NCBI RefSeq assembly: GCF_019218885.1
Contig: NZ_JAHUWT010000001.1
Span: 806,001 to 870,000 of the forward strand
DNA: 64,000 nt
From: Bordetella sp. BOR01
Lineage (GTDB): Bacteria; Pseudomonadota; Gammaproteobacteria; Burkholderiales; Burkholderiaceae_B
Direction of reading: 5' to 3'
This document shows positions 43,761-52,133 of this stretch, piece after piece. Under the pieces are notes generated by a model, which saw only the letters and a list, made by a program, of their open reading frames with translations, made no database searches and was not told the DNA's origin. Position 1 is the stretch's first letter. The number at the start of each line of letters is the position of its first letter. Made by a program: the position numbers and the translations under genes.

Positions 43761-44711
43761 ATGGCGATGACGTTCGAGTTCGACACCAAGGCGTTGCGCT
43801 GTTTTTCCGCTGTCGCGTCGCACAGAAGTTTCACAACGGCCGCAGCCCATTTGCGCATCAGCCAACCGGCGGTAACCCGGCAAATCCAGGCCATGGAACG
43901 GTCCCTGGGCGTGCGTCTGTTTCGCCGCGAAGGCCGGCACATGGTGCTGACCGAGGCCGGCCGCGTGCTGCTGGAGCAATCGCGCGACGTCCTCGAGCGT
44001 TTTGACGCGGTACTTACCCTGGTCAAGGATGCCGCCAACGAGCCGATCGGCAAGGTGGCGCTAGGTGCGCCGACCTCCACGGGCGAGCTGCTCTTGCCGT
44101 CCATATTGAACCGCTTCCACCGCAATCATCCGAAAGTCTTCGTGCAGATCGCCACCGGCTACAGCGGCGACAGCATCGAGATGCTGGTCGATGGCCGCCT
44201 GGACATGGCACTGGTATTTGGGGTGCCCAGCCACAGCGACCTGGAGCTGCATCCCTTGCTCACCATGGACCTTGGGTTGATTGTGCCGTCCCGTTCCCGG
44301 CCCGATCCGATCGGCCAGCGGACTTCCATTACCCTGGCCGAGGCGGCCGCCCTGCCGCTGATCTTTCCGACTCGTACGCAGTACCTGCGCAAGCGCGTCG
44401 AACAGGCCTGCCAGCAGATCGGTGTCACTCCCAATGTTGTGCTCGAGTCCGATTCGCTCGGCATCTCCAAGGAACTGGTGGCCGCAGGCATGGGGTATAT
44501 GTTTCTGGCCGCCAGCGGCATCCGTAGCGAGATCAGGGAAGGGCGCCTGCGCTACCTGGCAGTGACCGAACCAGGTATGGACTGGCAGCTCGCGCTTGCC
44601 CTGCGCCGCACCAAGTCGCAGCCCTTGGCGGTCAGAGTGTTGATGCGCGAGATTATCGATTCGGTGCGCGCGGAAGGCGCAAAGTCGGGCTGGAACTGGA
44701 AACTCGCCTAG
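43761..44711 (+). CDS. LysR-family transcriptional regulator (tandem second copy)
   Basis: The 316-residue regulator has HTH residues FDTKALRCFSAVASHRSFTTAAAHLRISQPAVTRQIQAMERSLGVRLFRREG. It is only 3 bases after the preceding LysR and has a different sequence, so the pair is not a recent duplication. It precedes the MmgE/PrpD-acyl-CoA ligase operon by 118 bases and may regulate it. The two may be co-transcribed. Confidence 0.92.
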   Translation: MAMTFEFDTKALRCFSAVASHRSFTTAAAHLRISQPAVTRQIQAMERSLGVRLFRREGRHMVLTEAGRVLLEQSRDVLERFDAVLTLVKDAANEPIGKVALGAPTSTGELLLPSILNRFHRNHPKVFVQIATGYSGDSIEMLVDGRLDMALVFGVPSHSDLELHPLLTMDLGLIVPSRSRPDPIGQRTSITLAEAAALPLIFPTRTQYLRKRVEQACQQIGVTPNVVLESDSLGISKELVAAGMGYMFLAASGIRSEIREGRLRYLAVTEPGMDWQLALALRRTKSQPLAVRVLMREIIDSVRAEGAKSGWNWKLA

Positions 44712-44829
44712 GGCAGGCGACTGCACTCTATTCGCTTTTTGCATGATCGGTATGCGCCGCGCATGGGCGCACACCGTCCTGGCCGTCTTAGCATGCTGCA
44801 TTCCCGGATGACATGCCCATAACAAGATC

Positions 44830-46200
44830 ATGAGACAGCCCAGTAGCAACACCGCGCTGAGAACCTTGGCTCGATTCGCGCACGCGGTGAACGTTCCAGA
44901 GCTACCCGTCGAAGTGGTGGACAAGGCCAAGCTTTGCGTGATCGATGCGCTGGCTGCGTCGCTGACCCTTGGCCTGACGCAGGAAGGCCGCCAGGCGTTG
45001 GCGTTGGCTCGTAGCCGGGCCGGCCAAGCCGAAGCGACCGTGGTCGGTTCGTCCCTGGCCACTACTGCCGCCGACGCTGCCTTTGTCAACAGTGTGTCGG
45101 CCGGCGCTACTGCGCGCAGCGATACGCATGCAGAAACCGCTAGTCACCCGGGATCGGTCATCGTGCCCGCAGTCATGGCCGTCTGTGAAGCCCGGCACCG
45201 CGGTGGCATGAGCCTGCTGAAAGGTGTCGTAGCGGGCTATGAGGCAATGTGCCGGCTGGGGCAGGCCCTGATATCGCCCGAGCTGGCTGCGTTTTTCCGT
45301 CCTACGGGCCTGACTGGTCCGACGGCTGCCGCGCTGGGCGCCGGCGCCGCTGTGGGCCTGGAGGAAGCACCGCTTTGCCAGGCTGCAGCACTGGCCACTC
45401 ACACTGCCTCCGGCTTGAATGAGTGGGCGCATGCCGGTACGGCCGAACTGGTGTTCCACGGCGGTTTTGCCGCGCGCAACGCCGTCGACGCCGTGCAACT
45501 CGCTCAGGCGGGTATGCAGGCGGCCGCGTCTGTCCTGGACGGACGCGCCGGCCTGCTGGCCGGCTATGGCGCGCTGGCGCAGTGCGACTTGCTGACGCAG
45601 GATCTTGGCCTGCATTACCGGATATTGGAGATCGGGCATAAGCCCGCGCCGGCTTGCATCTTCGTGCAGACTCCCTGCCAGGTGGCGCTGGATCTGGTCC
45701 GCATTCATGCGCTGGAGGTGTCCAGTCTGTCGGCTGTACGCATCTACGTCTGCCAGGCCGCGGCCGCGTATCCCGGATGCGATGATGGCGGCCCCATTGA
45801 AGATGCGCGGGCCGCCAAAATGAGCATCCAGTTCGCGGTAGCCGCCGTCCTGGCACAAGGACGCCTGGCCGACACCAACTGGGCCGATTTTCGAAACGTT
45901 GCCACGGGCGAGCTGTGCGCGAAGTGCGAACTGACCGTCGACGAGGCATTGACGCAGGCCTTTCCTGCTCAGGTGGGATGCCGTATCGAGCTGCAGTTCC
46001 AGGACGGCCGCTGCATCCAGCATCACCAAGACGACTTCGTATCCATGAGCGTCCAGGACGTCCATGAGCGGTTCCTCGACGCGGCGTTGCCGCGCGTGGG
46101 CACAGACAAGGCCCACCGGGCCCTGGAAATCATCGCGAACCTGGAAGCCGCCGAAGACCTGGCCGCACTGGCAAGCTGCCTGCGAGCAGTAGCGGTCTGA
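44830..46200 (+). CDS. MmgE/PrpD family protein
   Basis: The 456-residue protein belongs to the MmgE/PrpD (2-methylcitrate dehydratase, cis-aconitate decarboxylase) superfamily. Hallmarks include KAKLCVIDALAASL, RSDTHAETASHPGSVIVPAVMA, GLTGPTAAALGAGAAVGL and a C-terminal GC-rich lid domain. Its reaction could be a dehydration or isomerisation of a hydroxy-acid, not assigned. It opens an operon with Bug, ligase, lactonase and thiolase genes. Confidence 0.9.
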   Translation: MRQPSSNTALRTLARFAHAVNVPELPVEVVDKAKLCVIDALAASLTLGLTQEGRQALALARSRAGQAEATVVGSSLATTAADAAFVNSVSAGATARSDTHAETASHPGSVIVPAVMAVCEARHRGGMSLLKGVVAGYEAMCRLGQALISPELAAFFRPTGLTGPTAAALGAGAAVGLEEAPLCQAAALATHTASGLNEWAHAGTAELVFHGGFAARNAVDAVQLAQAGMQAAASVLDGRAGLLAGYGALAQCDLLTQDLGLHYRILEIGHKPAPACIFVQTPCQVALDLVRIHALEVSSLSAVRIYVCQAAAAYPGCDDGGPIEDARAAKMSIQFAVAAVLAQGRLADTNWADFRNVATGELCAKCELTVDEALTQAFPAQVGCRIELQFQDGRCIQHHQDDFVSMSVQDVHERFLDAALPRVGTDKAHRALEIIANLEAAEDLAALASCLRAVAV

Positions 46201-46234
46201 CACAGTACAACATCAACACCGGAGACAAATCTTG

Positions 46235-47224
46235 ATGCTGAGCCGCATTACCCGCCGCCGTCTGCTGCAGACAGCCTGCGCCCTGCCTCTGATGGCCTCC
46301 ATGCGCCCAAGCCAGGCCGCTGATTTTCCCGATCGCCCCATTACCTTTGTCGTGCCTTTCGTCGCCGGAGGGGTAGCCGATATCCAGGCGCGCGTGGTCG
46401 CTCCTCCCATGAGCAATGCGCTGGGGGCATCATTGATCATCGACAACCGGGGAGGGGCCTCCGGCAGCATCGGTGCACAGCTGGTCACGCGCGCCAAATC
46501 CGACGGCTACACCATCTTGCTGTCGACCATCAGCATCCTGGCAACCAATCCGCATCTGTACAGCAATCTGTCATTCGATGCGCTGACCGACCTGGAGCCC
46601 ATTTCCCGGTTGTCGACCGTCGACAATCTGTTCGTGGTCTCGCCATCCTTGCCTGTACATAACATCCAGGAGCTGATCGCCTATTCCAAGACCAAAGACG
46701 GTGGCGTCACGTTCGGCTCGGCCGGTGCGGGTGGATCCCTGCACCTGACGGGCGAGCTGCTGCGCAGCATGACCGACCTGCGCTATACCCACATTCCCTA
46801 CAAGGGCAGCGCGCCCGCCGAGATAAACCTGATCGGCGGCCAGATCGACCTGATCGTGACCAGTGTGGCGGCTGCGCTTCCCAACATCAAGGCGGGCAAG
46901 ATGCGCGCCATCGCTGCCACCCGCGCCAAACGCTCGGTCATGTTGCCGGACGTTCCCACCGTCGCAGAGAGCGGCGTACCGGGCTTTGAGGTGGATTCCT
47001 GGATTGCCGTGCACGGCCCCAAGGGCATGGCTCCGGCCGAAATCAAGCTCCTGGACGCAGCCGTTCGCCAGGCCACTGAAGATCCCATCGTCATCGAACG
47101 CTTCCGGCAATTGGGCCTGGAACCCTTCTATGCATCCAGCGAGGAGTTGGCCCGCTATCAACTTGCCGAGAGCGAACGCTGGGGCGCCTTGATCAAGAAG
47201 TTGAACATCAAGCTGGACAGCTGA
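46235..47224 (+). CDS. Bug/TctC-family solute-binding protein with twin-arginine-like signal
   Basis: The 329-residue protein starts at MLSRITRRRLLQTAC (ATG 46235). The TTG three bases earlier is an alternative. The N-terminus has a twin-arginine-type motif (TRRRLLQ) followed by a hydrophobic stretch and PSQAAD, so it may use Tat export. Bug motifs: FVVPFVAGGVADIQAR, IIDNRGGASGSIGAQ and YKGSAPAEINLIGGQIDLI. It lies in the operon after the MmgE/PrpD gene and before the ligase gene, which suggests its ligand is the pathway substrate. Confidence 0.9.
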   Translation: MLSRITRRRLLQTACALPLMASMRPSQAADFPDRPITFVVPFVAGGVADIQARVVAPPMSNALGASLIIDNRGGASGSIGAQLVTRAKSDGYTILLSTISILATNPHLYSNLSFDALTDLEPISRLSTVDNLFVVSPSLPVHNIQELIAYSKTKDGGVTFGSAGAGGSLHLTGELLRSMTDLRYTHIPYKGSAPAEINLIGGQIDLIVTSVAAALPNIKAGKMRAIAATRAKRSVMLPDVPTVAESGVPGFEVDSWIAVHGPKGMAPAEIKLLDAAVRQATEDPIVIERFRQLGLEPFYASSEELARYQLAESERWGALIKKLNIKLDS

Positions 47225-47262
47225 ATCGGTCGTTGCATACGACCTCAAGGAGAAGCATCGAA

Positions 47263-48948
47263 ATGAGTCAAGCGCCAACAGCGGCCAGGAAAGCCCAGGA
47301 ATTGCGCACGTCCCTGGCCGGCGGGCCTCAAACGGTCGCGCGTGCCTTCCTGGACAGCCTGCGCCAGCATGCCGGCCGGGATGCCATCAAGCCGCCCGGC
47401 ATGCCCGCCAGGACGTACGCGGAACTGGGCGAAGATGTGCGGGTCGCCGTCGCCGTCATGCAGCGGCTTGGGCTTGCTGCCGGCACGCGGGCCGCCATCT
47501 GCCTGCCCAATGGCTACGATTGGGCTGTCCTGACCTACGCCGCTGCCATGCTGGGGGTGTGTCTGGTGCCGTTGAACATCCGCTATCGCGCCGACGAACT
47601 GGTCAGCGCCCTGCAGCGCTCGGCGGCCACGGTCCTGTTTACGCAAGACCGGTTCCTGAGCAACGACTTTCTTGCGCGGCTGCGCGAGATCGCTGGCGAC
47701 CGCGAGCTTGGCCAAGGTACACGCGCAAGCATAGAGGCCTTGCCGGATTTGCACGATATCGTACTCATGCAAGGCGCAGCCATGGCGGGTACCCAGCACT
47801 ATGCAGCGATATCCAGGGACGCCGATGCCAGCCGCGTGGACCTGGAAGCGTTCGCCGCCAGGCGCCAGCCGCAGGACCCCATGTGGTTGTTCTGGACTTC
47901 CGGCACGACCAGCGCGCCCAAAGGTGCTCTGCTGCCGCAGTCTGCTGTGGACATGGCCTGGCGCTGGAGCACGTTGGCGGGCTACAGGCCGCAAGACCGC
48001 ATCCTCATGACGCGCCCCTTGTTCTATATCGCCGGGCATTTCTGGTGCCTGCTCGCGCCCATGCTCCACGGCGCGCTGTCCGTGGTGGGCGACCGTTTCA
48101 CGGCCGAGGAAATGATTGTGCGCTGCCGTGATGAGGCCGTCACGATCCTGTCTGGCAATCCGCTCATGCTCAAGGCCCTGGTGCAGGATCCGTCTTTCGA
48201 GCCAGAGGCTTTTCGCAGCGTGCGATTGGGTTACTTCGGCGGCTCTACCTTGTCGCTCGAGGAAATGCGGCAAATCCGCGATCGGATCGGCATCGCGCGC
48301 ATGATCCATACCTATGGCATGACCGAGTACGGCGGTTTCGTGCTGAGCACACTGCCCGACGATTCCATTGAACAGGCTTGCGCAAGTTGCGGCTATCCCT
48401 TTACGGAAGTAGAGATCAAGCTGGTGGATCCAGCGAGCGGCGAGCCGACGCCCCGGGGGCAGGTCGGCATGGTGATGACGCGCGGGCACAAGCTGCTTGA
48501 TTACCTGGATCTGCCCGCGCAAGAGAAGAGCCGCCTGTTCGATGAGCAAGAATGGTTCCGCAGCGGCGACTTGATGCGGGAAACGGAAGAGGGCCGATAC
48601 GAATTCATCGGCCGTGCCAAGGATCTCATCAAAGTCGGGGGAGAAAACGTGACCGCTGCCGAGGTTGAGACGCTTCTGATGCGTCATCCACATATCAATA
48701 TCGCGGCTGTCCTTGGAGAACCGGACGCGAACAAGGGCGAGGTGGTTGTCGCCTACGTCGAGGTCGGCCCGCAGGCTGGCGGGCTGGACGCCGCCGGTAT
48801 TCAGGCATGGTGCAGGCAGAAGATGGCGCCCCATAAGGTGCCGGCCCGTATCCATCTCGTGGCGCCCGCCGTGTGGCCCATGACGTCTAGCGGCAAGATC
48901 GCCAAGCACCTGCTGGCCAGCCTGGCGATACGGGAGCATACCGTATGA
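47263..48948 (+). CDS. AMP-dependent acyl-CoA synthetase/ligase (ANL family)
   Basis: The 561-residue enzyme has the ANL motifs: P-loop WTSGTTSAPKG (211-221), YGMTE (351-355), SGDL (434-437), RAKDLIKVGGENV and catalytic Lys545 (TSSGKI). It activates a carboxylic acid to its CoA thioester. Start chosen at MSQAPTAARK (47263) with an AAGGAG site. Its stop overlaps the lactonase start (ATGA). It is the CoA-entry step of the inferred catabolic pathway. Confidence 0.93.
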   Translation: MSQAPTAARKAQELRTSLAGGPQTVARAFLDSLRQHAGRDAIKPPGMPARTYAELGEDVRVAVAVMQRLGLAAGTRAAICLPNGYDWAVLTYAAAMLGVCLVPLNIRYRADELVSALQRSAATVLFTQDRFLSNDFLARLREIAGDRELGQGTRASIEALPDLHDIVLMQGAAMAGTQHYAAISRDADASRVDLEAFAARRQPQDPMWLFWTSGTTSAPKGALLPQSAVDMAWRWSTLAGYRPQDRILMTRPLFYIAGHFWCLLAPMLHGALSVVGDRFTAEEMIVRCRDEAVTILSGNPLMLKALVQDPSFEPEAFRSVRLGYFGGSTLSLEEMRQIRDRIGIARMIHTYGMTEYGGFVLSTLPDDSIEQACASCGYPFTEVEIKLVDPASGEPTPRGQVGMVMTRGHKLLDYLDLPAQEKSRLFDEQEWFRSGDLMRETEEGRYEFIGRAKDLIKVGGENVTAAEVETLLMRHPHINIAAVLGEPDANKGEVVVAYVEVGPQAGGLDAAGIQAWCRQKMAPHKVPARIHLVAPAVWPMTSSGKIAKHLLASLAIREHTV

Positions 48949-49829
48949 AATTGACGTTTTCCCCGCTCTGGTGTTCCGACGAGCGTGCGCTCCTGGGCGA
49001 GAATCCGCTATGGGACGACGCCAGCGGCGAGCTGTACTGGGTGGACGCCGCCAACCCGGCCGTTTATCGGCTCTCGCCCGGTGCCGGGGTGCGCCGCTAC
49101 GCATTGCCCAGGCCGGTCGCGTCGATATTCCTGTCCCATCCCGGGCGCCTGGTGGTGGCAATGCGCCGGAGCGTCGTCGAACTGGACTTGGGCAGCGGCC
49201 GGCAGGTCGCCGACCTTGGCCTGTCCCCGCCGTCCGAGAACGAGCGCTTCAATGATGGGCGCTGCGGCCCCGACGGTGCGCTCTGGATCAGCACCATGGA
49301 CAGGGAACTCAAGCGGGACATAGGCTCGCTGGCGCGCATGGACTCCGCCGGCGGCCGCCAGTCCTTCGGCACATCGGCGGCGCTCGGCAACGGGGTCTGT
49401 TTCAGCCCGGATGGCGGCACCCTGTACTTCTCTGACACTCAGCGTCGCACCATTTTTCGCTATGTGCTGCGCGATGGCCTGCCCGCCGAACGTACCGTCT
49501 TTGCCCAGCTCGACGCCGCTCCGGGGCGCCCAGACGGCTGCACTGTCGATGCCGATGGGTGCCTGTGGAGCGCGCGTGCGGGCGGCGGGCGGATCGATCG
49601 GTATGCACCCGATGGCCGGCTCATCGACTATCTCGAAACGCCAGTCAGCCATCCCACTCATTGCGCCTTCGGTGCGGGGGGCCTGTACATCACCAGCCTG
49701 CGCTACCCCGAGGCGTCATTCCGGGGCCAGCCGCTGGCGGGAGCCACTCTGGCCCACCGTATCGACGTGCAGGGCCTTCCGCAGGCACGCTTCCTTTCTT
49801 CGGCCACGGCCGCCAACACGGAGGTCTGA
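48945..49829 (+). CDS. SMP-30/gluconolactonase family protein
   Basis: The 294-residue beta-propeller has the family's metal ligands: Glu19 (GENPLWDD), Asn103 (ERFNDG), Asn149 (LGNGVCF) and Asp197 (GRPDGCT). Family members hydrolyse lactones. It overlaps the ligase gene by four bases (ATGA) and is 3 bases before the thiolase gene, so it is co-translated with them. A lactonase in a CoA pathway may open a lactone side product or substrate. Confidence 0.93.
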   Translation: MKLTFSPLWCSDERALLGENPLWDDASGELYWVDAANPAVYRLSPGAGVRRYALPRPVASIFLSHPGRLVVAMRRSVVELDLGSGRQVADLGLSPPSENERFNDGRCGPDGALWISTMDRELKRDIGSLARMDSAGGRQSFGTSAALGNGVCFSPDGGTLYFSDTQRRTIFRYVLRDGLPAERTVFAQLDAAPGRPDGCTVDADGCLWSARAGGGRIDRYAPDGRLIDYLETPVSHPTHCAFGAGGLYITSLRYPEASFRGQPLAGATLAHRIDVQGLPQARFLSSATAANTEV

Positions 49830-49832
49830 ATC

Positions 49833-50969
49833 ATGCATCCTTTGCGCAGCAAGGCGGTGGTGGCTGGCATTGGCGTTACCCGCTTTGGCGTCTTCGATAC
49901 AGAGGACGCCTATACCCTCGGCGCCCAAGCCCTGCGCTCGGCCCTGGAAGACGCCGGCAGGCAGGCCTGCGACCTTGATGCCGTCATCACGATCCGTATC
50001 CCGTCATATCAGCGGTTCTGCCAGTTGGCGGGTGCTGACCCGCGCACGGCCTTCGCGCTGCAGGGCCAGGGCCGGATGGCGGGCGTAGCCCTGGAGCTTG
50101 GCGCCAGCCTCATCGCCTCGGGGGCGGCGCGGACGGTTGCGCTGGTCTATGGCAATGATGGCCGTTCGCGCGGGGCCACTTACGGTGGCCTGGACGACCG
50201 CTACGGAAACGGCGACGCCACATTCTGGCAGGCATACGGCATGACCTCGCCTGGCGCGGTGCATGCCATGATGTACGCGCGCCACGCTGCGCAATATGGC
50301 ACGGACGATGACGCACTGGGGGTCATCGCTTCCACTTTTCGACGGCACGCCGGCCTGAATCCCGCGGCGGTCATGCGCAAGCCGTTGACCCTGGACGATC
50401 ACCGCAACTCCCGCTACATCGCCGAGCCTCTGCGCCTGCCGGACTACTGCTTGATCAACGACGGTGGCGTGGCGCTCGTGCTTACCCACGCCGATGCGGC
50501 GCACGACCTGCCACAGCCACCCGTCTACCTGCGGGCAGTGGCGACGCAGACACGGATGCGGGATTCGGGCTTTCCCCCTGATGATTACTGGCATGGCGCC
50601 ATGCAAGACATCGGCAAGCGGCTGTACCGGATGGCGGACCTGGCTCCGACCGATATGCATGCGCTCATGATCTACGACAATTTCACGCCGACCGTGCTTT
50701 TTTCGCTAGAGGGTTTTGGCTACTGCGATCCCGGCGAGTCTGGCCCATGGGTCAAGCAGGGGCACCTGTCGCTGCAGGGGCGCTATCCGGCCAACACCAG
50801 CGGCGGGCATCTTTCGGAGAGCTACATGCAGGGCTGGGCACTCATCGCCGAAGCCGTGCGGCAGGTCCGCGGACAGGCGCAAGGCCGCCAGGTGGCGGAC
50901 GCGGGCAATGTGCACTATATGTGCGCGTCGCCGGTCAGCAGTTCGGCAATTTTCTCGGAGGCGCCATGA
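49833..50969 (+). CDS. Non-canonical thiolase/lipid-transfer protein
   Basis: This 378-residue protein has the thiolase fold (GIGVTRFGVFDTEDAYTLGAQALRSALEDAGRQACDLDAVITIRI). The region that normally carries the nucleophilic cysteine reads FALQGQGRMAGVALELGASLIASGAA, with no Cys. The C-terminal NTSGGHLSESYMQGW replaces the GHPxGA motif. This is the pattern of Ltp2-type proteins that, with a DUF35 partner, act as aldolases rather than thiolases. It overlaps the DUF35 gene by ATGA. Confidence 0.88.
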   Translation: MHPLRSKAVVAGIGVTRFGVFDTEDAYTLGAQALRSALEDAGRQACDLDAVITIRIPSYQRFCQLAGADPRTAFALQGQGRMAGVALELGASLIASGAARTVALVYGNDGRSRGATYGGLDDRYGNGDATFWQAYGMTSPGAVHAMMYARHAAQYGTDDDALGVIASTFRRHAGLNPAAVMRKPLTLDDHRNSRYIAEPLRLPDYCLINDGGVALVLTHADAAHDLPQPPVYLRAVATQTRMRDSGFPPDDYWHGAMQDIGKRLYRMADLAPTDMHALMIYDNFTPTVLFSLEGFGYCDPGESGPWVKQGHLSLQGRYPANTSGGHLSESYMQGWALIAEAVRQVRGQAQGRQVADAGNVHYMCASPVSSSAIFSEAP

Positions 50970-51379
50970 AACCCAGCCCTGCCATGCTCGCCCAGATCGA
51001 TCCCGCCAACGCGCCCCATTGGGAGGCCGCCCGGCGCGGCGAACTGGCTGTGCAATGTTGCGTCCAGTGCGCCGCTGCGCGCCTGCCTTGCGCCCCGGTT
51101 TGCACCGCCTGCGGCAGCGCCGAGCATATCTGGCGTACGGTGGGGCGCGGCGGCCGCGTGCTTTCATGGTGCCGCTTTCACAAACCCTATTTCAAGGACG
51201 TTGCCGTACCCTATGCCGTATTGCTGGTAGAACTCGATTGCGGCCTGCGCATCTTCGCCAATCCGTGCCAGCAATACGAGGGCGGGCCGAATATCGGCGA
51301 TGCAATCGAAATCGTCTTCGACACCATAGAGAACGGTACGCCGCTCATGCGGGTGCGCAAGCAGGAGGGTGCCGCATGA
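50966..51379 (+). CDS. Zn-ribbon/OB-fold DUF35 protein
   Basis: The 137-residue protein has an N-terminal rubredoxin-like zinc ribbon (C31/C32, C35, C46, C49) and a C-terminal OB-fold (RVLSWCRFHKPYFKDVAVPYAVLLVEL...IGDAIEIVFD). DUF35 proteins bind CoA and partner thiolase-like subunits, as in Ltp2-ChsH2 and related aldolases or hydratases. Adjacent genes are overlapped by four bases on both sides, implying stoichiometric co-synthesis with the thiolase. Confidence 0.92.
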   Translation: MKPSPAMLAQIDPANAPHWEAARRGELAVQCCVQCAAARLPCAPVCTACGSAEHIWRTVGRGGRVLSWCRFHKPYFKDVAVPYAVLLVELDCGLRIFANPCQQYEGGPNIGDAIEIVFDTIENGTPLMRVRKQEGAA

Positions 51380-52083
51380 GTATGGATCCGGCCGGCTCCG
51401 TCAGTGCCGCGTTGTCGTCGCGGCGCTCAGTGCGCGCATTCACGGCCCAGCCCGTCGATGACGCTGTCCTGCAGCGCGTTATCGCGCGGGCGTCGCTGGC
51501 GCCTTCCGGCGGCAATCTTCAGCCCTGGCACCTCTATGTCCTGCGCGGCCGGGTCCTTGACGACCTGAAGACCATCATGACAGAGCGGGTTCGGGCTTTT
51601 CCCGAGGGCGAGGCCGGACACGGCGAAGGTGTTGAATACAACATCTATCCTTCCCCGTTGCAGTCTCCCTACAAAGAACGGCGGGTGGCTTTTGGCGAGG
51701 CACTTTATGGCAGCCTGGGCATTGCCCGGGACGATGCAGCCGCACGGCGGGCATGGCACGAGCGTAACTATCGCTTTTTCGATGCCCCTGTCGGCCTGTT
51801 CTGCTATGTCGAGCGCGGCCATGGAAAGCCGCAATGGGCAGACTTGGGCATGTACTTGATGTCGCTCATGCTGCTGTTGCGTGAAGAAGGTCTGCACAGC
51901 TGTCCGCAAGAGTGCTGGGCGCGCTACGCGCGCAGCGTGGACGCCTACGTGCAGCCCGCCGAGGGCATGATGCTGTTCTGCGGCGTGGCCATCGGCCATG
52001 CGGACCTGTCGCATTCGGCCAATCAGTTTCCCCGGCAGCGCGCACCTGTTCGGGAGTTCGCCACCTTTCTCGGCGATCCGTGA
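51376..52083 (+). CDS. Nitroreductase family protein
   Basis: The 235-residue protein has the nitroreductase FMN-binding pattern: SSRRSVRAFTAQPV at residues 14-27, ASLAPSGGNLQPWHLYVL, and the C-terminal MMLFCGVAIGHADLSHSANQFPRQR. It reduces nitro groups, quinones or C=C bonds with NAD(P)H. It is the last gene of the coupled operon (ATGA overlap with DUF35), so it may act on an intermediate of that pathway. Confidence 0.92.
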   Translation: MSMDPAGSVSAALSSRRSVRAFTAQPVDDAVLQRVIARASLAPSGGNLQPWHLYVLRGRVLDDLKTIMTERVRAFPEGEAGHGEGVEYNIYPSPLQSPYKERRVAFGEALYGSLGIARDDAAARRAWHERNYRFFDAPVGLFCYVERGHGKPQWADLGMYLMSLMLLLREEGLHSCPQECWARYARSVDAYVQPAEGMMLFCGVAIGHADLSHSANQFPRQRAPVREFATFLGDP

Positions 52084-52133
52084 AGGCGCTGGCGTGCGAC
52101 AATCGCCTCGCACGCCTCCCGCTCTCCCCATCC

